DNA of 53,255 nt from Pseudooceanicola lipolyticus (GCF_002786325.1 NZ_PGTB01000017.1:1-53255), one strand, 5' to 3'. Positions 15,203 to 24,329 are shown, counted from the stretch's first letter. Program-made: numbers and translations. The notes: generated by a model from the sequence alone, not told the origin.

Positions 15203-16570
15203 TTACTCGGCCGGGTCGGCGACCACGGGTTCGCGCACCTCCGGCGGCGTCGCCTCGACAAAATCGGTGCGGCCCACCGAGACATAGCGTTTGAATCCTG
15301 CCCGCTTGGCATCGCGCGACGAGTAGATGTTGCGCAGATCCGCCAGCGCGGCAAAGTGCATGCCTTCGGCCAGGCGTTTGAGGTCCAGCGCGCGAAATTC
15401 GTTCCACTCGGTCAGGATGACCAGCGCATCGGCGTCCTTGGCGGCCTCATAGGCATCGTCCAGCCAGTTGACCCCCGGCAGCAGATCGACCGCCTCGCGG
15501 TGGCCCTGCGGGTCGACCGCGCGCACCTTGGCACCGCCACCGATCAGCGCCGGGATCACCGTCAGCGACGGCGCTTCGCGCATGTCGTCGGTGTTGGGCT
15601 TGAAGGTCACACCCAGCACCGCGATGGTCTTTCCGGCAATCTTGCCGTCCAGCATGTCGGCGACCTTGTCCACCATGCGGCGGCGGGTTTCCTCGTTCAC
15701 CTTGATCACCGTCTCGGTGATCTGCATCGGCAGGCCGTATTCCTGACCGATCCGCGCCAGCGCCTTGGTGTCCTTGGGGAAGCACGAGCCACCATAGCCG
15801 GGGCCGGCATGCAGGAACTTGTTGCCGATCCGCCCGTCCAGGCCCATGCCCTGGCTGACCAGCTTCACATCGGCGCCGGTGCGTTCGCACAGGGCGGCGA
15901 TTTCGTTGATGAAGGTGATCTTGGTCGCCAGGAACGCGTTGGCGGCGTATTTGATCATCTCGGCGCTTTCCAGATCGGTGGTCAGGATCGGGAAGTCGCG
16001 CAGGTAGAGCGGTCGGTAGATCTCGGACATCACCTCGGCCGCGCGGTCATTCTGCACGCCGACAACGATACGGTCGGGGCGCATGAAATCGTCGATCGCC
16101 GCGCCTTCGCGCAGGAATTCGGGGTTCGAGGCGACGTCGAAATCGGCCTTGGGGTTGGCCCGGGCGATGGTCTCTTTCACCTGCCGGTTGGTTCCGACCG
16201 GCACGGTCGACTTGGTCACCACCACGGCATAGCCGGTCAGCGCCTGGGCGATCTCTTCGGCGGCCTTCATCACGAAGGTCAGGTCGGCATGGCCGTCGCC
16301 GCGCCGGGTGGGGGTGCCCACAGCGATAAACACCGCGTCGGCGCCATCAACCGCCTCTTGCAGGTTGGTGGTAAAGGACAGGCGGCCGCTTTCGACATTC
16401 TTGGCCATCAGCAGATCAAGGCCCGGTTCGTAGATCGGCACGCCGCCCGCGCGCAGCGTTTCGATCTTCCTCGGATCCTTGTCGACGCAAATCACGTCAT
16501 GGCCGAAATCGGAAAAACAGACACCCGAGACCAGGCCAACATACCCGGTGCCGATCATAGCAATCTTCAT
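15203..16570 (-). CDS. ugd: UDP-glucose 6-dehydrogenase
   Basis: A 455-residue enzyme that oxidises UDP-glucose to UDP-glucuronate with two NAD+, supplying acidic sugars for surface polysaccharides. The N-terminal Rossmann motif is IGTGYVGLVSGVCF (~6-19). The central domain has STVPVGTNR and NPEFLREG. The catalytic Cys is at residue 263 in GGSCFPKD. The UDP-binding C-terminal domain contains GVTFKPNTDDMREAPS. It has normal length. It lies 72 bases downstream of the FAD oxidase on the same strand but has no functional link to it; its partners are the polysaccharide genes elsewhere in the window. Confidence 0.95.
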   Translation of the reverse strand: MKIAMIGTGYVGLVSGVCFSDFGHDVICVDKDPRKIETLRAGGVPIYEPGLDLLMAKNVESGRLSFTTNLQEAVDGADAVFIAVGTPTRRGDGHADLTFVMKAAEEIAQALTGYAVVVTKSTVPVGTNRQVKETIARANPKADFDVASNPEFLREGAAIDDFMRPDRIVVGVQNDRAAEVMSEIYRPLYLRDFPILTTDLESAEMIKYAANAFLATKITFINEIAALCERTGADVKLVSQGMGLDGRIGNKFLHAGPGYGGSCFPKDTKALARIGQEYGLPMQITETVIKVNEETRRRMVDKVADMLDGKIAGKTIAVLGVTFKPNTDDMREAPSLTVIPALIGGGAKVRAVDPQGHREAVDLLPGVNWLDDAYEAAKDADALVILTEWNEFRALDLKRLAEGMHFAALADLRNIYSSRDAKRAGFKRYVSVGRTDFVEATPPEVREPVVADPAE

Positions 16571-16642
16571 ACTGGTACCCTCAAATGCGCTTTGAGAAAG
16601 GGATCCGCGATGCGGGAATCGAAGTCAACAATACAGGCGCCC

Positions 16643-17953
16643 TCAGCGGTCGCCAATTGCGCTGGCGAGGTAAAATGGCGGCATCAGGATGCGTCTTGCA
16701 GCACCCAGCGGAAACCGGTCCAGCGGGCCCCGCATCGCCCGGGGCGGCAGCGTGGTGCCCTGGACCAGCCCGGCCAGCAGCTTGCCGGTATAGGTGCCCA
16801 TGGCGACGCCGTTGCCGTGATAGGCGAGCCCGGCGAACAGGCCCGGCTGGTTCGGCACCGGGCCGGCAAAGGGCACGCGCCGGCGGCTGAGACAGACCAT
16901 TCCGGACCATAAATAAGGGCTTTCCACATGTGCCCAGGCGGGAAACATCGCTTCGAAATGGGCGCGGGTGCGGGCCCGTGCCCGTGCCTCGGCGGCGGGC
17001 GAGGACAGCAGCCCGCCACGCATGCCGAACAGGAATCGGCGGTCGGGCATCAGGCGGAAATAATGCAGCAGACCGCGGGTGTCATAGGCCATCTGCGCGC
17101 TGGTCCAGCCCTGCGCCTGCAGTTCTTTCCCGGTCATCGGGCGGGTCACCAGCACGTTGGATTGCGCCGGCATATAGCGCCCGGCCAGCCAGTTGGGTAC
17201 ATCTTCGCTGGAATAGCCGTTGGTGGCGACAATCACCTGGCGGGCGCGCAACTGTCCACGGTTTGTGCGCAGACGATAACGACCAGAGAGAGAATCGATT
17301 CCCGTCACCTCGCTTCTCTGGAACAGTTGCGCCCCGACCGAGCGGGCCGCCGCCGCCAGCCCGAACAGGTATTTCAGCGGGTTCAGCGCAAAGCCCCAGG
17401 GCAGGGTGAGCGCGCCGTGAAACGGCCCGGCCATGCCCTGTGCGGCCAGATCTTCGGGTTCGATCAGCTGCGCCTTGTCGGGGCCCAGCGCTTCTGCCTG
17501 GGCGCGCAGCGCATCCATGTCGCGCGGGCGGTGCGCCAGTTGGGTTTCGCCCTGCGAATGGGTGTCGGCCTTGATGCCGAAACGGTCGATCAGGGCGGCG
17601 ACCAGCGCCACCGCGTCCTGTTGCGCCTGCCAGAATTCCTCGGCCGCGCCGGCGCCAAAGCTGCGCTCGATCTGTGCATGACTCCGCATTGCGCCGCCGA
17701 TGCAGCAAAAGCCGCCATTGCGCCCCGAGGCGCCCCAGCCCGGGCTGCGCGCCTCCAGAACGGCGACGCGGGCGCCGGCTTCGGCCAGATGCAGCGCTGC
17801 GGACAGGCCGGTGAAGCCGCCGCCGATGATCGCGACATCGGCCTTGCGTTCGCCTTGCAACTGCGGCCAGTCTGGCGGCGTGACGGTTTCGGGCCACCAG
17901 CAGCCGTCGCGCGGGGCGTCGCCATAGGCAAAGCCCGAAAAGATCCGCTTCAT
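16643..17953 (-). CDS. FAD-dependent amine oxidase (PuuB/DadA-like)
   Basis: A 436-residue flavoenzyme of the DAO fold. The FAD-binding motif VAIIGGGFTGLSAALHLAEA sits at ~41-60 and ends in an acidic residue at LEA. R-N-G-G-F and a C-terminal GLAYHGNGVAMGTYTGKLLA segment are typical of gamma-glutamylputrescine oxidoreductase and its relatives. The first codon overlaps the last permease gene as ATGA. Position in a putrescine/spermidine transport operon suggests it oxidises an imported polyamine or a derivative. Other amino-acid or glycine oxidase roles cannot be excluded. Confidence 0.8.
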   Translation of the reverse strand: MKRIFSGFAYGDAPRDGCWWPETVTPPDWPQLQGERKADVAIIGGGFTGLSAALHLAEAGARVAVLEARSPGWGASGRNGGFCCIGGAMRSHAQIERSFGAGAAEEFWQAQQDAVALVAALIDRFGIKADTHSQGETQLAHRPRDMDALRAQAEALGPDKAQLIEPEDLAAQGMAGPFHGALTLPWGFALNPLKYLFGLAAAARSVGAQLFQRSEVTGIDSLSGRYRLRTNRGQLRARQVIVATNGYSSEDVPNWLAGRYMPAQSNVLVTRPMTGKELQAQGWTSAQMAYDTRGLLHYFRLMPDRRFLFGMRGGLLSSPAAEARARARTRAHFEAMFPAWAHVESPYLWSGMVCLSRRRVPFAGPVPNQPGLFAGLAYHGNGVAMGTYTGKLLAGLVQGTTLPPRAMRGPLDRFPLGAARRILMPPFYLASAIGDR

Positions 17954-18765
17954 TGCGCCCGCACCGCCGCCTGCTCGTCCAGGCGCTGGCGCACCACCTT
18001 GCGTTTGGACAGCAGCGAGGCAGAGATCACGCCGATGGTCACGATCCCGATCAGAATGGTCGACAGGGCGTTGATTTCCGGGCTGACGCCCAGCCGCACG
18101 GCCGAGAAGATCTTGATCGGCAGCGTGGTGGCCGAAGGCCCGGTGGTGAACGAGGCGATGACCAGATCGTCCAACGACAGGGTGAAGGCCAGCAGCCAGC
18201 CGGAAATCACCGCCGGCGCGATGATCGGCAGGGTGACCAAGCGGAACGCCTGGGCCGGGGAACAGCCGAGATCCAGCGCCGCCTCTTCCAGCGACTGATC
18301 GAAGGTGACCAGCCGCGAGGACACCACGACCGAGACATAGCACATCGAAAAAGTGGTATGCGCCAGCACGATGGTCAGCACCCCGCGATCCAGCCCGATG
18401 CCGATAAACAGCAGCAGCAGCGACAGGCCGGTGATCACCTCGGGCATCACCAGCGGCGCGTAGATCATGCCGGAAAACAGCGTCCGGCCCAGGAAGCGAC
18501 CGCCGCGCACCAGGACATAGGCGGCCATGGTGCCCAGAACGGTTGCCATCGTCGACGAAAACACCGCCACCTTGAAGGTGACCCAGGCGGCGTCCAGGAA
18601 GGACTTGTCGCGCAGCAGCTCGCCATACCATTGGGTCGAGAAGCCCGCCCAGACGGTGACCAGCTTGCTGGCGTTGAAGCTGTAGATCACCAGGATGACC
18701 ATGGGGATGTAGAGAAAGGCAAAGCCCAGCGTCAGCGATACGGTGTTGAACCAGCTCAGCCGCAT
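17950..18765 (-). CDS. Polyamine ABC transporter permease (PotI-like)
   Basis: A 271-residue inner-membrane permease with six spans. The EAA loop is EEAALDLGCSPAQAFRLVTLPII (~178-200), where it contacts the ATPase. The N-terminal span reads LTLGFAFLYIPMVILVIYSF, as in PotI/PotC. The start overlaps the stop of the other permease by one base (TGATG). The TLSLDDLVIASFTTGP segment is the usual polyamine-permease signature. It would pair with the PotH-like subunit as a heterodimer. Confidence 0.9.
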   Translation of the reverse strand: MRLSWFNTVSLTLGFAFLYIPMVILVIYSFNASKLVTVWAGFSTQWYGELLRDKSFLDAAWVTFKVAVFSSTMATVLGTMAAYVLVRGGRFLGRTLFSGMIYAPLVMPEVITGLSLLLLFIGIGLDRGVLTIVLAHTTFSMCYVSVVVSSRLVTFDQSLEEAALDLGCSPAQAFRLVTLPIIAPAVISGWLLAFTLSLDDLVIASFTTGPSATTLPIKIFSAVRLGVSPEINALSTILIGIVTIGVISASLLSKRKVVRQRLDEQAAVRAQ

Positions 18766-19646
18766 CACAAACCGGCCTCGGCATCGCGTTCCTGGTTGCG
18801 CTGGAACAGCACGATGGGGATCACCAGGATCAGCAGCAGCACCACCGCCACCGCCGAGGCAACCGGCCAGTCGCGGTTCGAGAAGAACTCTTCCCACAGC
18901 ACCTTGCCGATCATCAGCGTGCCCGATCCGCCCAGCAGCGACGGGATCACGAATTCGCCCAGTGCCGGGATGAAGACCAGGAAACAGCCGGCGATGATGC
19001 CGTTTTTCGACAACGGCACGGTGACAAGCCAGAAGGCCGACAGCCGCGAACAGCCCAGATCTTCGGCCGCCTCGATCAGCGAGCCATCCATCCGGTCGAG
19101 CGAGGAATAGATCGGCAGCACCATGAAGGGCAGGTAGGCATAGACGATGCCGATATAGACCGCGACATTGGTGTTGAGGATGATCAGCGGCTCTTGAATC
19201 AGCCCGATCCACAGCAGGAACTGGTTCAGGAAGCCCTCCTGGCTGAGAATGCCGATCCAGGCATAGATGCGGATCAGGAACGAGGTCCAGAACGGCAGGA
19301 TGATCAGCATCATCAGCGTTGGGCGCCACTCCTCGGGGGCGCGGGCCATGCCATAGGCGATGGGATAGCCGATGGCCAGCGTCAGCAGGGTCGAGACCAC
19401 CGCGATGGTCAGACTGGAGAGATAGGCCTTCCAGTACAGCGAGTCGGTGGTCAGGAAGATGAAATTCTCGAAATCGAGCTCGGACAGGAAGGCCCAGATG
19501 CCCTCGGCCCAGTCGAACTGGGGCAGATAGGGTGGCCGCGCCAGTGCCACGTCGGAGAGCGAGATTTTGACGACGATGAAGAACGGCACCAGGAACAGCG
19601 CCAGCAGCCACAGATAGGGCGTCGCGATCAGGAAAAATCTACGCAT
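18765..19646 (-). CDS. Polyamine ABC transporter permease (PotH-like)
   Basis: A 293-residue six-span permease. It has LPFWTSFLIRIYAWIGIL (~118-135), typical of PotB/PotH. The EAA loop is EAAEDLGCSRLSAFWLVTVPL (~191-211). The FIPALGEFVIPSLLGG motif lies after it. It lies 72 bases downstream of the ATPase gene and is coupled to the PotI-like gene. Its role is the first half of the transmembrane channel for putrescine or spermidine. Confidence 0.92.
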   Translation of the reverse strand: MRRFFLIATPYLWLLALFLVPFFIVVKISLSDVALARPPYLPQFDWAEGIWAFLSELDFENFIFLTTDSLYWKAYLSSLTIAVVSTLLTLAIGYPIAYGMARAPEEWRPTLMMLIILPFWTSFLIRIYAWIGILSQEGFLNQFLLWIGLIQEPLIILNTNVAVYIGIVYAYLPFMVLPIYSSLDRMDGSLIEAAEDLGCSRLSAFWLVTVPLSKNGIIAGCFLVFIPALGEFVIPSLLGGSGTLMIGKVLWEEFFSNRDWPVASAVAVVLLLILVIPIVLFQRNQERDAEAGL

Positions 19647-19718
19647 CTGCCTGCTCCCGTTGCTGCGGGCGGTGCTGGCCCCGGCGCGGGAACCGGGGGA
19701 GGGAGGCGGCCCGCCCGC

Positions 19719-20846
19719 TCATCGCGCCAACAACACACCGGCGGTGGCGGTCCAGGACAGCCAGACGTCGTCTTCCCAGGTAAAGGAGCGGCGCGCGATG
19801 CGCCGGGTATTGGCCGACTGCGCCTTGATGATGGTGCCGTTGGCCAGTTCGACATGATAGGTCGACAGGTTGCCCAGATAGGCAATGTCATGAACCTTGC
19901 CACGCAGCACGTTGTCGGCAGTTTCCGGGTGTTCCGCCGAGATCACCACCTTTTCCGGCCGGATCGCCAGATAGCCGGTCTGCCCGGCGTCGAACCGTTG
20001 CGACGAGGTGGCAAAGAGCGGCGGCTGCCCTTCGGCCCAATCGATGCGGATCTGGCCTTCGTCGGTGGGCGTGGTGCGGCCCTCGATAATGTTCACGTCG
20101 CCGATGAAATCGGCGACATAGACCGAACTGGGGGTTTCATAGATGCGGTCGGGCGTGGCGACCTGCATCAGCTGGCCTTCATCCATCACCGCGATCCGGG
20201 TGGCGACGGTCATTGCCTCTTCCTGGTCGTGGGTGACGATCACAAAGGTGGTGCCGGTCTTTTCCTGGATGTCCATCAGCTCGAACTGGGTGTCCTGGCG
20301 CAGCTTGGCGTCCAGCGCGCCCAGCGGTTCATCCAGCAGCAGCAAGGTCGGCGCCTTGGCCAGCGACCGGGCCAGCGCCACGCGCTGGCGCTGGCCGCCG
20401 GAAATCTGGTGCGGCTTGCGCTTGGCAAAGCGTTCCAGCCGGGTCAGGCGCAGCATCTCCTCGACCCGCGCCTTCAGCGCATTGGTTTCCATGCCCTCGC
20501 GCCGCAGGCCAAAGGCGATATTGTCCCAGACGGTCAGATGCGGGAACAGCGCGTAAGATTGGAACATCATGTTCACCGCGCGCTTGTTGGGCGGCACCTT
20601 GCCGATGTCCTTCCCGGCCAGTTCGATCCGCCCCGAGGTGGGCGCCTCGAATCCGGCCAGCATCCGCATCATCGTAGTCTTGCCGCAGCCCGACGGCCCC
20701 AGCAGAGCAAAAAACTCCCGCTCGTAGATATCGAGCGAGAGATTGTCGATCGCGGTGAATTCACCGAATTTCTTGGTGACGTTCTGAAACCGGATCAGCG
20801 GTTTTGCCTCCGGCTCGTCCCAGGGTGCAAATACGGTTGAACTCAA
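19719..20846 (-). CDS. Polyamine ABC transporter ATPase (PotG/PotA-like)
   Basis: A 375-residue ATPase that powers polyamine import. Walker A GPSGCGKTT is at 50-58, the signature ISGGQRQRVALARSL at ~147-161, and Walker B LLLLDEPLGALD at ~168-179. The switch His is in VTHDQEEAM. A C-terminal TOBE-type regulatory domain (~285-375) follows. The start is a TTG at 20846 with GAGGGA upstream. It follows potF after a strong hairpin, which would set its level below that of the binding protein. Confidence 0.93.
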   Translation of the reverse strand: MSSTVFAPWDEPEAKPLIRFQNVTKKFGEFTAIDNLSLDIYEREFFALLGPSGCGKTTMMRMLAGFEAPTSGRIELAGKDIGKVPPNKRAVNMMFQSYALFPHLTVWDNIAFGLRREGMETNALKARVEEMLRLTRLERFAKRKPHQISGGQRQRVALARSLAKAPTLLLLDEPLGALDAKLRQDTQFELMDIQEKTGTTFVIVTHDQEEAMTVATRIAVMDEGQLMQVATPDRIYETPSSVYVADFIGDVNIIEGRTTPTDEGQIRIDWAEGQPPLFATSSQRFDAGQTGYLAIRPEKVVISAEHPETADNVLRGKVHDIAYLGNLSTYHVELANGTIIKAQSANTRRIARRSFTWEDDVWLSWTATAGVLLAR

Positions 20847-20873
20847 ATTCCGTCCCTCGTTGGTCTTAGGACC

Positions 20874-20898
20874 GGGGCGGGTCGTTGCTGCCCGCCCC
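20874..20898 (-). promoter_or_regulatory. Intercistronic hairpin between potF and potG
   Basis: A perfect eight-base GC stem (GGGGCGGG/CCCGCCCC) with a nine-base loop, followed on the minus strand by the palindrome GGTCCTAAGACC and no U-run. Hairpins at this place in binding-protein operons commonly protect the upstream message or partly stop transcription. Confidence 0.5.
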
Positions 20899-20910
20899 GT
20901 CCGTTTCGGG

Positions 20911-21996
20911 TCAGGTGCCCGATTTGATCTTGGTCCAAAGCCGCGTCACGGTCCGCTGCACGCGCGGATCATAGGGGGTGGTCGTGTACAGGTTTTCCAG
21001 CGTCGCTTCGTCCGGATAGATGGCCGGATCGCCGATCACGTCTTCTTCCAGGAATTCCTGCGCCGCCTTGTTGCCGTTGGCGTAGTAGACATAGTTCGAG
21101 GCCGCGGCCATGTTCTGGGCGTCCATGATGAAGTTCAGGAACACATGGGCGCCTTCCGGATTGGGCGCGTCAACCGGGATGGCCATCTGGTCGAACCACA
21201 TCAGCGCGCCCTCGGTCGGGGCGTGGTACTCGATTTCGACGCCATTATCGGCTTCGGCGGCACGATCGCGCGCCTGCAGGATGTCGCCCGACCAGCCGAA
21301 GGCGACGCAGATGTCGCCGTTGGCCAGCGCGTTGATGTATTCCGAGTTGTGGTATTTCAGCACATAGGGCTGCACCGCCGAATGGACCGCCTCGGTCTTG
21401 GCGATGACGTCGGGATCATGGCTGTCCGGATCCTCGCCCAGGAATTTCAGCGCGGCGGGGATCATCTCGGTCGGGGCATCCAGGAAATGCACGCCGCACG
21501 AGGCCAGTTTTTCCATGTTGGCCGGATCGAAGATCAGCGACAGGCTGTCGATCGGGGCATCTTCACCCAGAACCTCGGTCACCTTGCCGACATTCACGCC
21601 GATGCCGGTGGTGCCCCACATGTAGTTGATGGCATATTCGTTGCCCGGATCATACTGTGCGGTCCGATCCAGGATCACATCCCACATGTTATCGTAATTC
21701 GGCAGCTTGGACTTGTCGAGTTTCTGGAACGCCCCCGCCGCGATCTGGCGCTGCAGGAAGGTGCCGGTGGGCACCACAACGTCATAGCCCGAGCCGCCGG
21801 CCAGCATCTTGGTTTCCAGAACCTCGTTGCTGTCGAAGACGTCATAGACCAGGTCCAGGCCGGTTTCTTCCTCGAACTTCGTCAGCAGATCTTCGTCGAT
21901 GTAATCCGACCAGTTGTAAACGCGGACTTCCTGCGCCCACGCTGCCGCACCGCTCAGAACCAGCACGGACGCCAGTGTCAGAGTTTGGGTTTTCAT
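20911..21996 (-). CDS. Periplasmic polyamine-binding protein (PotF/PotD-like)
   Basis: A 361-residue solute-binding protein. A signal peptide covers residues 1-21 (cleavage after AWA). The mature start reads VRVYNWSDYIDEDLL, which is diagnostic of PotD/PotF proteins. TGTFLQRQIAAGAFQKLDKS and YMWGTTGIGVN are also family features. It captures putrescine or spermidine in the periplasm for the permease. GGGAG precedes the ATG. It is first in the operon, and its promoter region holds a TTGATCAA palindrome shared with the aminotransferase promoter. Confidence 0.93.
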   Translation of the reverse strand: MKTQTLTLASVLVLSGAAAWAQEVRVYNWSDYIDEDLLTKFEEETGLDLVYDVFDSNEVLETKMLAGGSGYDVVVPTGTFLQRQIAAGAFQKLDKSKLPNYDNMWDVILDRTAQYDPGNEYAINYMWGTTGIGVNVGKVTEVLGEDAPIDSLSLIFDPANMEKLASCGVHFLDAPTEMIPAALKFLGEDPDSHDPDVIAKTEAVHSAVQPYVLKYHNSEYINALANGDICVAFGWSGDILQARDRAAEADNGVEIEYHAPTEGALMWFDQMAIPVDAPNPEGAHVFLNFIMDAQNMAAASNYVYYANGNKAAQEFLEEDVIGDPAIYPDEATLENLYTTTPYDPRVQRTVTRLWTKIKSGT

Positions 21997-22038
21997 GAGT
22001 ATCTCCCTTGCGCCCCGGGGTTCGCCCCGGTGACTTGG

Positions 22039-22050
22039 ATTTGATCAAGT
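22039..22050 (-). promoter_or_regulatory. Candidate operator in the potF promoter
   Basis: ATTTGATCAAGT contains the perfect palindrome TTGATCAA. On the minus strand a possible -35 TTGCTG (22062-22067) and -10 TCAAAT (22039-22044) are 17 bases apart, so the palindrome overlaps the -10. The same word ATTTGATCA occurs before the aminotransferase gene. Confidence 0.5.
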
Positions 22051-22140
22051 TTTGCCATTCCCAGCAATAGCCTTTATGTTTCCATGCACTGGACGCTGAC
22101 GCAAGCCGGGTGGCTGCGCAGGAGAGGGGCGGCGCGTAAC

Positions 22141-22821
22141 GTGGTGAAAAATGCGGCAGAGAAATCGGCACCCTCGGCCCCCGCGCTGCCGGTTCACGAA
22201 ACGGTGTATCAAGCGCTGCGCGCGCGCGTGTTGTTTGGCGAAATGACGCCCGGCCAGGCGGTGACGATCCAGGGGATCGCCGCGGCGCTGGAGGCGGGCA
22301 TGACCCCGGTGCGCGAGGCGATCCGGCGGCTGATCTCGGAAGGCGCGTTGGTGTTCCAGGATAATCGCCGGGTGATCGTGCCGGTGCTGACATTGGACGA
22401 TTTGGAACAGCTTGTTTTCGTAAGAAAATCAATAGAGGTCGAGCTGGCCCGCCGGGCGGCGCGGCAGATATCGCCCGATCTGGTGCAGGAGCTGGAGCAG
22501 ATCGATGCGGCGCTGGACGGGGCGATTTCAAACGGTGACGTGGCGGGCTATCTGGCGCAGAATCACCGGTTTCACACGGCGCTTTATGCCCAGGCCAATG
22601 CCCCGGTTCTGACCGATCAGGCCGAACGCCTGTGGCTGCGCTTCGGCCCCTCGCTGCGGGTGGTCTGCGGCCGCTTTGGCACCCAGAACCTGCCAGACCG
22701 GCACAAGGAGCTTCTGGTCGCCCTGTCCCGGCGCGACCCCAAAGCCGCCGCCGAGGCGATGGCGCAGGATATCGACCAGGGGATGGAGCAGATCGCGGCG
22801 GTGCTGCAACCGAACGGCTGA
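22141..22821 (+). CDS. GntR-family transcriptional regulator (FCD type)
   Basis: A 226-residue regulator. The winged helix at ~15-75 includes VYQALRARVLFGEMTPGQ and TPVREAIRRLISEGALV. The C-terminal all-helical FCD ligand domain (~90-215) has the metal-binding pattern around N-H-R-F-H. GGAGAGGGG at 22121-22129 supports the GTG at 22141; an ATG at 22084 lacks a ribosome site. It is divergent from potF and directly upstream of the aminotransferase, so it is likely the local polyamine-responsive repressor acting on the shared ATTTGATCA sites. The ligand is inferred. Confidence 0.85.
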   Translation: MVKNAAEKSAPSAPALPVHETVYQALRARVLFGEMTPGQAVTIQGIAAALEAGMTPVREAIRRLISEGALVFQDNRRVIVPVLTLDDLEQLVFVRKSIEVELARRAARQISPDLVQELEQIDAALDGAISNGDVAGYLAQNHRFHTALYAQANAPVLTDQAERLWLRFGPSLRVVCGRFGTQNLPDRHKELLVALSRRDPKAAAEAMAQDIDQGMEQIAAVLQPNG

Positions 22822-22826
22822 TTCGA

Positions 22827-22854
22827 TTGACAGTCTAAAATTTGATCATATTCT
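22827..22854 (+). promoter_or_regulatory. Promoter with embedded candidate operator for the aminotransferase
   Basis: TTGACA at 22827-22832 and TATTCT at 22849-22854 are separated by 16 bases. The spacer contains AATTTGATCAT, overlapping the -10. This placement suits repression by the adjacent GntR-type protein. Confidence 0.55.
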
Positions 22855-22883
22855 GCGGCTATCCCCGAAAACGGAGTGCCGTC

Positions 22884-24281
22884 ATGCCCGCGATCACCAA
22901 TCATATGCCCACTGCCGAGCTTCAGAAACTGGACGCGGCGCATCATATGCACCCGTTCACGACCGGCGATGAATTGGCCCAAAAAGGCGCGCGGGTCATC
23001 ACCCGCGCCAAGGGGGTGTTCCTGACCGACAGCGAAGGCGTCGAGATCATCGACGGCATGGCCGGGCTGTGGTGCGTCAATATCGGCTATGGCCGCGACG
23101 AACTGGCCCAGGTGGCGGCGCGCCAGATGCGCGAGCTTCCCTTTTACAACACGTTTTTCCAGACCACCCATGTGCCGGCCATCGCCCTGGCTGCCAAATT
23201 GGCCGAACTGGCCCCGGGCGACCTGAACCACGTGTTCTTCGCCGGCAGCGGGTCCGAGGCGAATGACACCAATATCCGCATGGTGCGCACCTATTGGGCG
23301 ATGAAGGGCCAGCCGGACAAGAAGGTGATCATCGCCCGCAAGAACGGCTATCACGGGTCGGCCATGGGCAGTGCCAGCCTGGGCGGCATGGCGGCAATGC
23401 ACGAACAGGGCGGCCTGCCGATCCCGGACATTCACCACATCAACCAGCCGCATTGGTATGCCGAGGGCGGCGACATGACCCCCGAAGAATTCGGCTTGGC
23501 CCGCGCCCGCGAGCTTGAAGCGGCAATCGCCGAGATCGGCGAGGATCGCGTCGCCGCCTTTATCGCCGAACCGGTGCAGGGCGCCGGCGGCGTGATCATC
23601 CCGCCCGAAACCTACTGGCCCGAGATCCAGCGAATCTGCGATGCGCATGACATCCTGCTGATCGCGGATGAGGTGATCACCGGCTTTGGCCGCACCGGCA
23701 ACTGGTTTGGCGCGCAGACCTTCAACATCCGCCCGGATATCATGACCATCGCCAAGGGGCTCAGCTCGGGCTATGCGCCGATTGGCGGCTCGATCGTCAG
23801 CGATGCGGTGGCGGCGGTGATCGGCAGCGGCGAGTTCAACCATGGCTATACCTATTCCGGCCACCCGGTGGCGGCGGCGGTGGCGCTGGAAAACCTGCGG
23901 CTGATCGAGGAAGAGAACATTCTAGGCCACGTTCGCGACGTCGCCGCTCCCTATCTGCAACAGAAGTGGGAGGCGCTGACAGATCATCCGCTGGTGGGCG
24001 AGGCGAAGATCTGCGGCATGATGGCGTCGCTGGCGCTGACGCCGGACAAGGCGACACGGGCGCAATTCGCCGCCGAGGCGGGCACCGCCGGGCTGATCTG
24101 CCGCGAACACTGCTTTGCCAACGGGGTGATCATGCGCCATGTCGGCGACCGGATGATCATCGCGCCGCCGCTGGTGATCACCCCGGACGAGATCGACATC
24201 CTGATCGAACGGGCGGTGAAATCGCTGGATGGCTGCCTGGCCGACCTGAAAGCCCAGGGGCTGCTGAAGGCCGCCGCCTGA
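22884..24281 (+). CDS. Class III aminotransferase (putrescine/polyamine--pyruvate type)
   Basis: A 465-residue PLP enzyme of fold type I. Family landmarks are FAGSGSEANDTNIRMVR (~117-133), the cofactor Asp in LLIADEVITGFGRTG (~255-269) and the PLP Lys at residue 291 in TIAKGLSSGYAP. It resembles SpuC-type enzymes that transfer the amino group of putrescine or other omega-amines to pyruvate. The ATG at 22884 has GGAG upstream. Its neighbours (polyamine importer, amine oxidase, GntR regulator) support polyamine breakdown, but beta-alanine or taurine transamination is possible. Confidence 0.85.
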   Translation: MPAITNHMPTAELQKLDAAHHMHPFTTGDELAQKGARVITRAKGVFLTDSEGVEIIDGMAGLWCVNIGYGRDELAQVAARQMRELPFYNTFFQTTHVPAIALAAKLAELAPGDLNHVFFAGSGSEANDTNIRMVRTYWAMKGQPDKKVIIARKNGYHGSAMGSASLGGMAAMHEQGGLPIPDIHHINQPHWYAEGGDMTPEEFGLARARELEAAIAEIGEDRVAAFIAEPVQGAGGVIIPPETYWPEIQRICDAHDILLIADEVITGFGRTGNWFGAQTFNIRPDIMTIAKGLSSGYAPIGGSIVSDAVAAVIGSGEFNHGYTYSGHPVAAAVALENLRLIEEENILGHVRDVAAPYLQQKWEALTDHPLVGEAKICGMMASLALTPDKATRAQFAAEAGTAGLICREHCFANGVIMRHVGDRMIIAPPLVITPDEIDILIERAVKSLDGCLADLKAQGLLKAAA

Positions 24282-24329
24282 GCCACGCGCGCCCATGGCG
24301 GCTTTGGCCGGCACAGGCTATACTAGGCC

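Noticed and set aside
15161-16912. A 583-codon + strand open frame opposite ugd
   Set aside because: The minus strand encodes a complete UDP-glucose dehydrogenase with all motifs, so this is a shadow.
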